Positions 24,002 through 33,008 of a stretch of 64,000 nucleotides of DNA are shown one piece after another. How positions within the stretch are numbered: position 1 is the first letter of the stretch; every line of letters begins with the position of its first letter. Location: the NCBI RefSeq assembly GCF_015277775.1, contig NZ_CP063849.1, positions 7,083,501 through 7,147,500 of the forward strand, written 5' to 3'. The notes beneath the pieces were generated by a model. The model was given only the letters and a program-made list of their open reading frames with translations. It was not told the origin of the DNA and did no database searches. This stretch comes from Paludibaculum fermentans (GTDB taxonomy: Bacteria > Acidobacteriota > Terriglobia > Bryobacterales > Bryobacteraceae). The translations under genes were made by a program, and so were the position numbers.

Positions 24002-24778
24002 ATGCAACACAGCCCTGCGTGGCGTATCGCCCTGGGAGCGGCGGCGCTGGCGGTTCTTGGCGGATGCTCCCGTCCTCAGCCCGAACAGAAGCAAGAGAAG
24101 GCGAAACCGGCATATTTTCGAGTCGATGCCGGCACGGCGGGCACGATCAGAGGGGTCATCCGGTTCAGTGGGCGGAAGACTGCGAGGCGGGTGATCGATA
24201 TGGACCAGGAGCCGGAGTGTGCGCACCTGCACAAGGATGGCAAGGTGCTGGACGAGGACATCGTAGTCAATCCCAACGGGACGCTGGCGAATGTCTTCGT
24301 GTTCCTGAAGAAGGGGTTGGAGGACAAGAGCTTCGAGCCACCCACGACTCCGGTAGTGATCAATCAGAAGGGTTGCTGGTTCGAACCGCGCGTGCTGGGT
24401 ATGCAGACCGGGCAATCGTTGAAGGTAACCAATTCCGATCCGGTGACGCATAACATCCATCCGATGGCGAAGGTCAACTATGAGTGGAATCATAGCCAGG
24501 CTCCGGAGGATCCGCCGCTGTCACGCCGCTTCGTGCGGGAAGAGGTGATGATCCGGGTGAAGTGCAATGTGCACGGCTGGATGCGCGCCTGGGTGGGGGT
24601 GCTGCCGCATCCCTATTTCGCGGTGACGGGCACCGATGGCTCGTTCGAGATTCGCAATATCCCTCCGGGCACCTACACTCTGGCGGCCTGGCAGGAGCGA
24701 TTCGGATCGGAGGAGCAGACGGTGACGCTGTCCCCTTCGTCGCAACAGAATGTCACGTTCACATTCAAAGGAGACTGA
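24002..24778 (+). CDS. cupredoxin-like lipoprotein with carboxypeptidase-regulatory-like domain
   Basis: 258 residues with lipobox VLGGC. The central part has a blue-copper pattern: NSDPVTHNIH supplies a His, and VKCNVHGWMRAW supplies Cys, His and possibly Met, the usual type 1 Cu ligand order. The last 60 residues (TGTDGSFEIRNIPPGTYTL) form a carboxypeptidase regulatory-like beta-sandwich. It probably sits on the membrane as an electron carrier next to the di-heme peroxidase. It follows that gene by 18 bases, and the next lipoprotein starts two bases after its stop. Confidence 0.82.
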   Translation: MQHSPAWRIALGAAALAVLGGCSRPQPEQKQEKAKPAYFRVDAGTAGTIRGVIRFSGRKTARRVIDMDQEPECAHLHKDGKVLDEDIVVNPNGTLANVFVFLKKGLEDKSFEPPTTPVVINQKGCWFEPRVLGMQTGQSLKVTNSDPVTHNIHPMAKVNYEWNHSQAPEDPPLSRRFVREEVMIRVKCNVHGWMRAWVGVLPHPYFAVTGTDGSFEIRNIPPGTYTLAAWQERFGSEEQTVTLSPSSQQNVTFTFKGD

Positions 24779-24779
24779 G

Positions 24780-25829
24780 GTGACGACACGGAAATACGCG
24801 CTGCTCACGGCCGGGTTGACGATTCTGCTGGCTGGCTGTACGCGGCCGCCTGCCGCTCCCGAGCCCTCGTCCTCGGCCTACCGGATCTATGTGACGAACG
24901 AGGCGTCGGGCGATATGAGCGTCATCGACCCGGCGACGATGAACGTGATCGCGACGGTGCCGCTAGGCAAACGTCCGCGAGGCATTCATGCCAGCCCGGA
25001 CCGCAAGACGATCTATGTGGCGTTGAGCGGATCTCCCATCGCCGGGCCGGGCGTGGATGAGAGCACTCTGCCGCCGCCCGACAAAAGCGCCGACGGCATC
25101 GGCGTCTTCGATGTGAAGCAGAACAAGCTCGTGCGCGTGTTGCACAGCGGTTCGGATCCGGAAAACTTCGACATCAGCAAGGACGGCAAGCGGATGTATG
25201 TCTCCAATGAGGATGTGGCGGGGATCTCAGTGGTGGACCTGGAGACCGAGAAGGCGATCGCGACGCTGCCGACGGGTGAGGAGCCCGAGGGGGTCCGGAT
25301 CAGCCCGGATGGAAAGTGGGTCTTTGTGACGTCGGAAGAGGCCGGAACTCTGGCGGTGGTAGACACAACGACGAACAAGGTTGTGGACTCGTTCAAGGTG
25401 GGCCGCCGGCCGCGCTCCATTGCATTTCTTCCAGATAGCGCTACGGCCTGGGTGAATGCCGAGAACGATGGCGCCGTGGTGCTGGTGGACGCAGTGAAGC
25501 ACAAGATTGTGGATACCGTGCAACTGGGAGAGCGCGGCGTTGTGAAGCCGATGGCGGTGCTGCTGTCACCCGACGCGAAGACGCTCTATGTGAGTTCGGG
25601 CCGGGGGAAGAAGGTTTTTATCCTGGATGCGGCCAATCGGAAGGTGGAGGCGTCGATTGAGGTGGGGCAGCGGCCTTGGGGGATTGCGCTTTCACCAGAT
25701 GGGAAAACGCTCTTCTCGGCGAACGGGCCGTCGAACGATCTCTCGGTAGTGGATCTTGCCACCCGCACGGTGAGCCGGAAAGTGAAGCTCACCGGCTCGC
25801 CGTGGGGTGTCGTTGCGCTGGAACAGTAA
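24780..25829 (+). CDS. YVTN-family beta-propeller lipoprotein
   Basis: 349 residues: lipobox ILLAGC, then about seven YVTN-type blades (IYVTNEASGDMSVIDPATM; IYVALSG; MYVSNEDVAGISVVDLE; VFVTSEEAGTLAVVD; and so on). Such propellers bind proteins, metals or small ligands at the cell surface or periplasm. The GTG at 24780 is preferred because aaaggagac lies just upstream, two bases after the cupredoxin stop. It closes the Sel1-peroxidase-cupredoxin-propeller operon. Its role is unproven. Confidence 0.85.
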   Translation: MTTRKYALLTAGLTILLAGCTRPPAAPEPSSSAYRIYVTNEASGDMSVIDPATMNVIATVPLGKRPRGIHASPDRKTIYVALSGSPIAGPGVDESTLPPPDKSADGIGVFDVKQNKLVRVLHSGSDPENFDISKDGKRMYVSNEDVAGISVVDLETEKAIATLPTGEEPEGVRISPDGKWVFVTSEEAGTLAVVDTTTNKVVDSFKVGRRPRSIAFLPDSATAWVNAENDGAVVLVDAVKHKIVDTVQLGERGVVKPMAVLLSPDAKTLYVSSGRGKKVFILDAANRKVEASIEVGQRPWGIALSPDGKTLFSANGPSNDLSVVDLATRTVSRKVKLTGSPWGVVALEQ

Positions 25830-25835
25830 GCAGCT

Positions 25836-27383
25836 TCAGATCTCCATGAAGATGCCGAAGCCGTAGAGCGTGTTGTCGGTGGTGGTGAAGAAGACGCGGC
25901 CGTTCGCCAAGGTGAGGCCCGTCAGGCTGGCTGGGACCGTGACCTGGTTACCGGTGGAGTAGAGTTCCTTGCCTGTCGCGGCGTCCAAGCCGTAGAGCGT
26001 GGCCTGGCCCGCAGTCGAGAGGGCAAAGAGCGCGCCGCTCGTGATGACAGGAGCCACCGGCGACCTCAGGTCGCGCGAGGCCCAGGCCGGCACGAGGACG
26101 ACCTTGCCGTCCTTCTCTTCGACGCGGAAGGCGACGATGGATCCGTTGGGTGCAGCGCCATTTGCGGCCGCGGGCTTAAAGGCACTGTTGAGGGCGCCCC
26201 AGACCGGAGCGGCGAGCCAACGGGCACCGTCGGCATCCTCCCATGTGGAGAGTCCGCCTGTGATACCACCCTGCGAAGAGGCGATGACAGGGGTCTGAGC
26301 CAGCGGCGTTTTGTGGTCGGCGCCGCCCAGCGACTTGGAATCCAGCAGGACGATGCGGCCATCCGGTGAGGCAGTGGCGATGACATCGCGGCCTTTGAAC
26401 TCGAAGACTACTGGAGTGGTGACGTTCAGGGCCGGATTCTTCCTGGCGGCGGACTTGGGCAGGAGGAAGTAGTCTTTCTGCTCGACTTTCTTGGAGCTGA
26501 GGGCGAGCAGCGCGTTGCCCCACTTGCCGCTGGCAGGATCGGAGACGCCGGAGCCCGTCTGGATATAAACTGTGCCGTCGTTGCCGACAGCGAAACCGCC
26601 AGTGCCATTGGGGTCGGTTCCGGCCAGCGGGAACGAGACGGGGGACGTCTCTTCCTGGGCAAGGTCGATGGCATAGATTGCGTTCGCCACACCGCCACAA
26701 CCCCCGGTGGTCATCGCATAGACCGTGTTGTCCGTCATCAGCAGGCTGGCCGGTTTGGTGTTGGCGGGCAGAAACTTGAGAGCAGGGAACTGATCGCTGC
26801 CGTCGGAAGAGTTGACCATGTGCAGGGTGCCGTCACCGGCGAGCACGTAGACGGAGCGGGAGCCACCGAAGCCGCCGCCGCCCAGGCGCGCGGGCAGCGT
26901 GGGGCGTGGCGTCGCGGCTGCAGCGCCACCGGCAGGTCTGGGGCCCCCTGGACGGCGGCCGAAGACCGCAGGCGGGGTGAGGGCCGGGACCGTGGCGAGG
27001 CTGGCGCATTCAGGTCCACCCTGCGCGGGGGCATTCAGCTTTGTCTTCCAGAATGGCCGGTTCAGGTCGAGATCGATGGCCCACAGATCCCCGGAATTCC
27101 CGTAGACGAAGCCGAGCTCCTTAAAGCCTTTATAGGAGATGAGCAGGCCGATGACGACGGGCGGCGTCAGGGCCTTGCTGCCCGGGGCCGGGCCGTCGAT
27201 TTTGCTTTTCAGGACAAGCTGGAAGTCCTTGACGTTGTCCCTGGTGATGCGGACATCGCTCTTTGCCCAGCCGGTGCGGCGGGCGTCACCCCCGGCGGAG
27301 GGCCAGTCGACCGGCCGGCCTTGCGGGGTGGCGATGCCGGCGGTTGCCATCGCGGTCAGAACCAGTGCACCAATCGATCTCAT
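25836..27383 (-). CDS. PQQ-like beta-propeller secreted protein (paralogue 1)
   Basis: 515 residues with a signal peptide (LVLTAMATAGIA) and an outer-membrane BamB/PQQ-dehydrogenase-type propeller. DWPSAGGDARRTGW at the start is the usual opening, followed by blades such as LWAIDLDLNRPFWKTKL, VYAMTTGGCGGVANAIYAID and ATLYGLDAATGKELY. No PQQ-enzyme catalytic Cys-Cys disulfide was found, so enzyme activity is doubtful. ATG at 27383, with gaggtgat upstream. It lies 70 bases downstream of a paralogue of exactly the same length. Confidence 0.84.
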   Translation of the reverse strand: MRSIGALVLTAMATAGIATPQGRPVDWPSAGGDARRTGWAKSDVRITRDNVKDFQLVLKSKIDGPAPGSKALTPPVVIGLLISYKGFKELGFVYGNSGDLWAIDLDLNRPFWKTKLNAPAQGGPECASLATVPALTPPAVFGRRPGGPRPAGGAAAATPRPTLPARLGGGGFGGSRSVYVLAGDGTLHMVNSSDGSDQFPALKFLPANTKPASLLMTDNTVYAMTTGGCGGVANAIYAIDLAQEETSPVSFPLAGTDPNGTGGFAVGNDGTVYIQTGSGVSDPASGKWGNALLALSSKKVEQKDYFLLPKSAARKNPALNVTTPVVFEFKGRDVIATASPDGRIVLLDSKSLGGADHKTPLAQTPVIASSQGGITGGLSTWEDADGARWLAAPVWGALNSAFKPAAANGAAPNGSIVAFRVEEKDGKVVLVPAWASRDLRSPVAPVITSGALFALSTAGQATLYGLDAATGKELYSTGNQVTVPASLTGLTLANGRVFFTTTDNTLYGFGIFMEI

Positions 27384-27453
27384 GAAATCACCTCGAAGAA
27401 TTCCCGTGGCACGGACGTTGTGGGGCGGAATCGTCAGATTGAGCTGCATGGTG

Positions 27454-29001
27454 CTATTTCCCCGGCAGGCCAAAGCAGTAGAGGACGCTGTCGAACGAAC
27501 CGAGGTAGACCCGGCCATTGGCCACGGACAAGGCTCCGAAATGGACGAACGACGAGATCTCGTCGCCGCTGTTGTAGAGTTCCTTGCCGGTCTGCCCATC
27601 GAGGGCGTAGAGAACAGCATGAGTGGAGGCCTTGATGCGGAGGGGGCTGTAATCGGCCAGTCCCTTGTCGGGGTAGGCTTGGCGGGTGTTCTCGCCGCTG
27701 CCGTAGGCGAAGACGATGCCATTCGCGATGACGGGCGGCTCGGCCTGATCCATGTCGCGGGACATCCAGGCCGGGGTCAGCTGCGGTTTTCCGTTGACCT
27801 CTTCCACCTTGAAGGCGACGACGGCGCCGTGCTCCACCGGGCCGTGCGACACGGGAGGCTTGAAGTTCGGATGAGACGGGCCCCAGAAGGGTGTGAGGGC
27901 CCAGCGGGTGCCCTTATCGTCGAGCCAACTGGCCATGCTGCCCCAGATTCCCGCTGACTGGAAGTCGACTTCCTCGTTACAGAGCAGCGGGGTGCGGAAC
28001 ATGGGGACCATGTGGTTCTCGCCGCCCGCGGAGCGTGTGTCGAGCAGGTAGACCCGGCATTCCTTGCTGCCGGTGACCATCAGTTCGCGGCCCTTGTAGT
28101 CGAAGATGGCGGGGGTGACTTGCATGTCGAGGTCCCGCTTCTGCAGCCACACCCAGTTGGAAGGCTCGAACCAGTCGCGGATCTTGAGTTCGCCGCCGGT
28201 GACTTTTGCACCGATCAGACCGTTTCCATAGACCTCATTGGCGGCGTCATAGCGGCCGTCACCGGTGGGCGCCCAGGCGGTGCCGGTGGAGTCGATGGCG
28301 ACGCCGCTGCGGCCCCAGAGTCCGCCGCTCTTCGGGTGGGCGACCATCACCTTGTGCTCGGGGTCCTTCAGATTGACTGCCCACATCTGGTTTGGATTGC
28401 CGGCGCAGCCCTGCGAGGTGGAGGTGAAGAGGATGTCGTTCCAGAGGTTCAGCGAGTAGTGCTTACCGTTGGGATAGCCGAAGGGGAACGGCGGCGCGAC
28501 TTCCTCCCCATCGCCTACGCTCAACGAGTGCAGCTTGCCATCGCCCGCGAGGGCGTAGAGCGTTCGTGCCCCATTGGCGGCGGCCGGGCCCACTGTCGGC
28601 GCGGCCGTCATGCCAGGCGGGCAGAGCGGATCGCCCGGGCGGCCGCGGCGTTCCGGCTCAGGATACTCAAAATGCTTTTGCCAGAGGAGTTTCCCCGTTT
28701 TGACGTCGATGGCATAAATGTTGTCGGAGATTCCGCCGACGATGCCGATCTCCTTCGGACCGCTGGGGGTGGGTACGTTCTCGACGATCATCGGCGCGAA
28801 GAGCGAATGCATCTCCTGCGGTACGTTGTCGAGCTTCAGTTTCCAGAGGACCTTCAGATTCTTCACATTATCTTTGGTGAGAATCTTCTCGTCCTGCTGC
28901 CATGCCGTACGCTGCGGGTTGCCGCCGTCAGTGGGCCAGTCGGCGCCATAGAGCAGGCCGCAGCCCATCAGTCCCAGGATCCAAACAAAGTGTCTTCGCA
29001 T
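27454..29001 (-). CDS. PQQ-like beta-propeller secreted protein (paralogue 2)
   Basis: 515 residues: signal peptide (FVWILGLMGCGLLYG-AD), opening DWPTDGGNPQRTAW, then propeller blades (IYAIDVKTGKLLWQKHF, AVLYALDGQTGKELYNSGD, GRVYLGSFDSVLYCFG). Same fold and layout as the downstream gene, though diverged in sequence. The second ATG (29001) is preferred over 29010 because gaggag then sits about nine bases upstream. Possible roles are binding of plant-polymer fragments or of alcohols/quinones; none is shown. Confidence 0.84.
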   Translation of the reverse strand: MRRHFVWILGLMGCGLLYGADWPTDGGNPQRTAWQQDEKILTKDNVKNLKVLWKLKLDNVPQEMHSLFAPMIVENVPTPSGPKEIGIVGGISDNIYAIDVKTGKLLWQKHFEYPEPERRGRPGDPLCPPGMTAAPTVGPAAANGARTLYALAGDGKLHSLSVGDGEEVAPPFPFGYPNGKHYSLNLWNDILFTSTSQGCAGNPNQMWAVNLKDPEHKVMVAHPKSGGLWGRSGVAIDSTGTAWAPTGDGRYDAANEVYGNGLIGAKVTGGELKIRDWFEPSNWVWLQKRDLDMQVTPAIFDYKGRELMVTGSKECRVYLLDTRSAGGENHMVPMFRTPLLCNEEVDFQSAGIWGSMASWLDDKGTRWALTPFWGPSHPNFKPPVSHGPVEHGAVVAFKVEEVNGKPQLTPAWMSRDMDQAEPPVIANGIVFAYGSGENTRQAYPDKGLADYSPLRIKASTHAVLYALDGQTGKELYNSGDEISSFVHFGALSVANGRVYLGSFDSVLYCFGLPGK

Positions 29002-29547
29002 CAGTGCCATCTCCTCATCTCGGCTAACAAACGGGGTGCCAGAGCACGCATAGGATTGGAAGTGCACGCGACGACGGACGCCATCGCGACTATCGATCAA
29101 AATCCTTCATCCAGCCAGCCTCTCCGCCGATGTTGAGTAACATACCACCATCGGCACCGGCTACGGGACCCGGCGAGGCGCGGGCGGTGGGTGTGGGGGA
29201 AGTCAGCGCTGGATACCAAAGTGCTGCCGGATCGAGCGGCGGTACCGGCACAGTGCTGTTTGGAAAGCGTGTGAATGCAAGCGTACACAGCTCATTCAGG
29301 CGCTGCCTCTTACGTCGCCTCCGGCGGATCCGTGGCCTCGGCGGCCTGCTCTATGGTGCAAAAGTGACCGTTGGCAAGTACGTTCGATCAAACCATGTCA
29401 GGACCCTGCAGGGTTTTGGGTGCTATTGCTCGGATCTGAGATCCGGCAATCTGGGAGCTGTCCGGAAGGTCGTTCTTGCCACCCTGGGACAGTTGATATA
29501 ATCGCGCCGGGCTATTGCCACTTTACGTAGGGGGCCAGGAGCAAGGT
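29002..29547. other. 546-bp intergenic stretch
   Basis: Lies between the divergently oriented propeller (-) and DUF1080 (+) genes. No frame with a ribosome binding site, domain or signal peptide was found, and no RNA gene is recognisable. It should hold the promoters for both directions. Confidence 0.45.
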
Positions 29548-30354
29548 ATGAATCTGAATGGCGTTCCATCCAAGCTGATGCGGGTGATCGTTTGCGGCAT
29601 GGCGATTGGCGCCGCCGTCTTCGCGCAGCAGGCGCCGCCGGCGGGTGCGGCAGCGGGTGCACAGGGTCGTCCGCGCGGTGCGGGCCGTGCCATGAATCCG
29701 GCGAATCTGGTGCCGCCGCTGGAAGAGTCGGGTTACACACAGATCTTTGACGGGAAGAGCCTGAACGGCTGGGATGTGGATCCGGATTTCTGGCGGGTGG
29801 AAGACGGCGCAATTGTGGGTGAGACCAAGGCCGATCATCAGCCAAAGCAGAACATCTTTGCGATTTGGCGCGGCGGCAAGCCGGCGGACTTCGAATTCAA
29901 GGCGCAATACCGGATGACCGGCGGCAACAGCGGCATCCAGTACCGCAGTATCGAGCGGCCTGATGTCGCGAAGTGGGTGCTGCAGGGCTACCAGGCGGAC
30001 ATCGACGCACAGCAGCAGTACACGGGACAGATCTATGAAGAACGCGGCCGGGGCTTCCTCGCCCTACGCGGCATGTTTGCCTATGTGGGTGACGGCAAGA
30101 AGACGGGCATGGTGGGCAAGGTCGGAGAGAATGAGGAGCTGAAGGCTTTCATCAAGAACGACGACTGGAACGAGATCCACATCATTGCCCGTGGCAATAC
30201 GATCATCCAGCTGATCAACGGCCACGTGATGGCCACGCTGGTGGACGACGACACCACGAAACGCAAGATGGACGGAGTGATCGGACTCCAGCTCCACCTC
30301 ACCAGCACCGGGATGAAGATCGAAGTCAAGAACATCCGTCTCAAAACGTTCTAA
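29548..30354 (+). CDS. DUF1080 (3-keto-disaccharide hydrolase-like) secreted protein
   Basis: 268 residues: signal peptide ([11 protein letters not shown]), an Ala/Gly/Pro linker, then the concanavalin-type DUF1080 domain with [34 protein letters not shown] and [17 protein letters not shown]. Members of this family in Planctomycetes, Bacteroidetes and Acidobacteria hydrolyse 3-keto-glycosides or related oligosaccharides; the exact activity here is inferred. ATG at 29548 after ggagcaaggt. Converges with another DUF1080 gene. Confidence 0.84.
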   Translation: MNLNGVPSKLMRVIVCGMAIGAAVFAQQAPPAGAAAGAQGRPRGAGRAMNPANLVPPLEESGYTQIFDGKSLNGWDVDPDFWRVEDGAIVGETKADHQPKQNIFAIWRGGKPADFEFKAQYRMTGGNSGIQYRSIERPDVAKWVLQGYQADIDAQQQYTGQIYEERGRGFLALRGMFAYVGDGKKTGMVGKVGENEELKAFIKNDDWNEIHIIARGNTIIQLINGHVMATLVDDDTTKRKMDGVIGLQLHLTSTGMKIEVKNIRLKTF

Positions 30355-30355
30355 G

Positions 30356-30385
30356 GGAGTGCGCGGGGCCGGGTTCGCGCACTCC
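30356..30385. terminator. perfect 10-bp hairpin between convergent genes
   Basis: Arms ggagtgcgcg (30356-30365) and cgcgcactcc (30376-30385) around a ten-base loop, placed between two converging DUF1080 genes. There is no T tract, so it may be a bidirectional transcript end rather than a classical terminator. Confidence 0.5.
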
Positions 30386-30396
30386 GGCCCATTCCC

Positions 30397-31257
30397 CTAA
30401 TACTTGCAGGCTGAGTTGTCTGCCTTGACGTAGTACGATTTGAAGTTTTTCGCCTTGGGGTCGATGCAGCCCACGAGGTTCAGCAATTCCACCTTGCGGA
30501 ACTCGATCGGGTGGCTTTCACTCTGCAGCGAGATGAAACCCTCATTCAACAGCATCCCGTCGGGTTTCGCCGTGGGATCGAAGTTAGTGACTGAACCGCC
30601 GCCGACCTGCGGCATCTCGTAGGTCAGCACCGTCTCTCCATTCACCACGTGGCGTACGACGCTGTCGCCATGCACCACGGCCTCCACCCGTACCCACTGA
30701 TCGCCATGGAACGTCTTCGACGTGGAATTGATGCAGTGCTTCGTCACCAGTGAGCCATCCATCACCAGATTGGTGCCGGGCGTACAGACATTCGCGTTGC
30801 TACGTGCATCCTTGCCGTTGCCGCCGAGCAGTTGCACTTCGATGGAAATAGGGAAATCCTGGTCCTTGCCCATCGTCTCAGGCCGCTGGCAGTGGATCAT
30901 GATGCCGCTGTTGCGAAACGCCCACGCCGGGCCGCCCTTGGCTTGCTCTCCCGTGAACCGGTATTCGACGGCGATGATGTAGTGCGAGAATTTGTCCTTG
31001 TAGAAGATGTGGCCGAAGCGGCTGTTGAACTGGTCGTATTTGTCGTATGAGACCTTCAGCAGGCCGTCTTCCACGCGAAATGTATTGCCGAAGTTGTCAC
31101 CAAATGCGTAGCCGGTGATCTTGGGCTTCCATCCGTCCAGGTTCTTTCCGTTAAAGAGCTGGACCCAGTCCTTCTGGTCCTGGGCTCCGGCGGGAGCTTG
31201 CGCGAAAAGCGGGGCCAGCAAGACAATCGGGGCAAGGGCGATGAGTATCGGTTTCAT
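30397..31257 (-). CDS. DUF1080 (3-keto-disaccharide hydrolase-like) secreted protein
   Basis: 286 residues: signal peptide (LAPIVLLAPLFA-QA) and DUF1080 domain with [50 protein letters not shown] and PIEFRKVELLNL. A short C-terminal tail (GCIDPKAKNFKSYYVKADN) carries a Cys pair (GC..ACKY) of thrombospondin-type-3-like appearance. It probably acts on exported glycosides. It lies 63 bases downstream of the electron-transfer operon on the same strand, but its content points to carbohydrate metabolism. Confidence 0.84.
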   Translation of the reverse strand: MKPILIALAPIVLLAPLFAQAPAGAQDQKDWVQLFNGKNLDGWKPKITGYAFGDNFGNTFRVEDGLLKVSYDKYDQFNSRFGHIFYKDKFSHYIIAVEYRFTGEQAKGGPAWAFRNSGIMIHCQRPETMGKDQDFPISIEVQLLGGNGKDARSNANVCTPGTNLVMDGSLVTKHCINSTSKTFHGDQWVRVEAVVHGDSVVRHVVNGETVLTYEMPQVGGGSVTNFDPTAKPDGMLLNEGFISLQSESHPIEFRKVELLNLVGCIDPKAKNFKSYYVKADNSACKY

Positions 31258-31320
31258 GACGTGCCAAGTATATCGATTGGGCGGCGCACCGGAAAGCCGG
31301 CCTGGTCTGCCGCGCGGTTT

Positions 31321-32229
31321 TCAGAAATAGCCCATCAGCACAGCGAGCCCGATGTGGAGAAACACGAGGACCGCAAAGGAATAGCTGAATGGCTTGTGAA
31401 TGACGTGCCAGAGATGGAAGATCTCGCCGGCGCGCCGCAGGAAAAGAATCTTGGCCGTCAGCCAGCCCTGCCTGCGTACGATGGCGAGTACTGCTTCCAA
31501 TTCGGGATGGTTCGAGCTTCGAAGGCCACCCAGGGAGAACATCAATTCGCTGCCGCTCAGAACCCGCCGGCGTAGGCGCGCCATTCGAAAGGGTCGCAAT
31601 ACATCCAGCCACGACATCCAGGCGATGGCCTGCCACAGGTGCATTCGATCCACCTGGGCGGCGGACGGCAATTGCAGGGCTTCGCGCAGGTCTGCTCCGT
31701 CGAAAACTTCCTGGCTGCGGATCTCGCGGTTCAGGTCCTGGCTCGTATCCTGCAATTCCCGTAAACTGACCTCCGCCATTGTCACGCTGCGCGGAATCTG
31801 GGCGTACAGGTAACGGCCGGCGATGCCGCTGACGACGATCGCCATCATGATCCAGTAGGCCATTCCAGCGAGGCCCTGCAGTTTGAGCGAGGAGTGAAAC
31901 GTGACAAGGACCGGCACGGCGAGTCCCAGGATGATGTGGATGTCCAACCAGTGACGCGTTTTCCCAATTCGTTGCAGCGGTTTCCAGTGCTTCCGCAGTG
32001 GATAGAGGAAGAGGCAAAGGAAGATCCCTAGCGAGAGCATCCCCACGCGGAGGCCGATCTGTCCCGACGGCCTCAGTTGCCAATGCCTGGGGTGGACAGG
32101 GCGTTCCGCCAGCGGCAGGCGATAGTAGTCGAATCCGATAGCGGTGAGCCAGAGGATCAGCCCCATTGCGCCGAACATGAGAAGTGCGGCGCGCAGGCGA
32201 TGGGGCAGTTCATTTCGAGCAGTACTCAT
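31321..32229 (-). CDS. inner-membrane di-heme b-type cytochrome (ferric-reductase-like)
   Basis: 302 residues with five hydrophobic helices. Two of them carry paired histidines exactly 13 residues apart: His98/His112 (DIHII ... TFHSS) and His278/His292 (VIHKP ... FLHIG). H-x13-H in two helices is the classical bis-histidine arrangement for two stacked b hemes across a membrane, as in cytochrome b and ferric-reductase/NOX proteins. A cytoplasmic or periplasmic helical loop of about 110 residues separates the pairs. No FAD or NAD domain is present, so quinol is the likely electron source. Its start overlaps the upstream stop (atga). Last gene of the electron-conduit operon. Confidence 0.76.
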   Translation of the reverse strand: MSTARNELPHRLRAALLMFGAMGLILWLTAIGFDYYRLPLAERPVHPRHWQLRPSGQIGLRVGMLSLGIFLCLFLYPLRKHWKPLQRIGKTRHWLDIHIILGLAVPVLVTFHSSLKLQGLAGMAYWIMMAIVVSGIAGRYLYAQIPRSVTMAEVSLRELQDTSQDLNREIRSQEVFDGADLREALQLPSAAQVDRMHLWQAIAWMSWLDVLRPFRMARLRRRVLSGSELMFSLGGLRSSNHPELEAVLAIVRRQGWLTAKILFLRRAGEIFHLWHVIHKPFSYSFAVLVFLHIGLAVLMGYF

Positions 32230-33008
32230 TGCTTACCTGTGGTGTCTCCCTTGACCTGGGTAACCTTCGATTCCGTTTCGACCGAGAACCGGCGGTAACC
32301 CGCGAACGTGTGTGTGTTGCGCCAGTGCTGGTGACGGGTGCGCGCATCGATGACAGCGGAGAGCGGCAGCCAAACCTGTGATGCGGCCCCCACCGCTCCG
32401 TACCGCACGAGACTGTGGAGCCCGACGAGGCCGATGTCTTCCAGCGGTTCGCGGAGATCCGATTCAATCTGATGAACCTGGCCGGTGGACTCATCGAGCC
32501 AGGCAACGCCCTTCCAGGGGATAGGGTATTGACGGCCCGAGACCTCGAGTACTGACGGTGAATCCTTCGTGCCGACATGCTCGAAGCTCAGTCTTGCCCA
32601 CTTCACCCCGTCGAGCATTTGTGGTTCCAGTTGCTCGAAGTGGTAACTGCCGGAGAAGCGCGGCAGAAAGATCATGAGCAGGACGGCAAAGCCCGTTGTT
32701 GAGAGCAACGGCTGCCCCGGTAGCTTTTGATGCTTCTTCTCAATACGGGATTCCTCCACCGAGAAGTCGCCACTGGATGCGTCCACCAGCAGCAGGTAGT
32801 CGAATTCGCTCTCACGGTGCTCCTGCACTTTGGAGCCATCGGAGAGCTTCAATTGTTCGAGGCGTTCGGTGCAGGCCATGGACGGGAACTCGGTGGCGAA
32901 CTGCTCGGCGCGGTTCTGTGCCCGCTGCAGCAGAGTGGCTGGAGCATCCTGCGAAGCGGCGGCAGGGACGGCGAGCGCAAACAGACAACAAGACGCGATG
33001 GCGAGCAT
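32226..33008 (-). CDS. secreted protein of the multiheme operon, function unknown
   Basis: 260 residues: signal peptide (CLFALAVPAAASQ), then a soluble domain without CxxCH. A short hydrophobic stretch (TGFAVLLMIFLPRF, about residue 105-118) and blocks such as YLLLVDASSGDF, WARLSFEHVG, GVAWLDESTGQVHQIESD and the VWLPLSAVIDART end resemble the lipoprotein-localisation (LolA-like) beta-sheet fold, but I could not assign it. It starts one base inside the stop of the upstream barrel gene (taatg) and overlaps the di-heme b gene, so it should be an accessory part of the same system. Confidence 0.7.
   Translation of the reverse strand: MLAIASCCLFALAVPAAASQDAPATLLQRAQNRAEQFATEFPSMACTERLEQLKLSDGSKVQEHRESEFDYLLLVDASSGDFSVEESRIEKKHQKLPGQPLLSTTGFAVLLMIFLPRFSGSYHFEQLEPQMLDGVKWARLSFEHVGTKDSPSVLEVSGRQYPIPWKGVAWLDESTGQVHQIESDLREPLEDIGLVGLHSLVRYGAVGAASQVWLPLSAVIDARTRHQHWRNTHTFAGYRRFSVETESKVTQVKGDTTGKQ

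Noticed and set aside
28012-29136. A plus-strand open frame of 374 codons
   Set aside because: It is antisense to a PQQ-type propeller with a signal peptide and blade repeats. The antisense product shows no motif.
29130-29501. 123-codon frame in the gap after the PQQ propellers
   Set aside because: No ribosome binding site, signal peptide or domain, and Arg/Gly-rich composition typical of random GC-rich frames.
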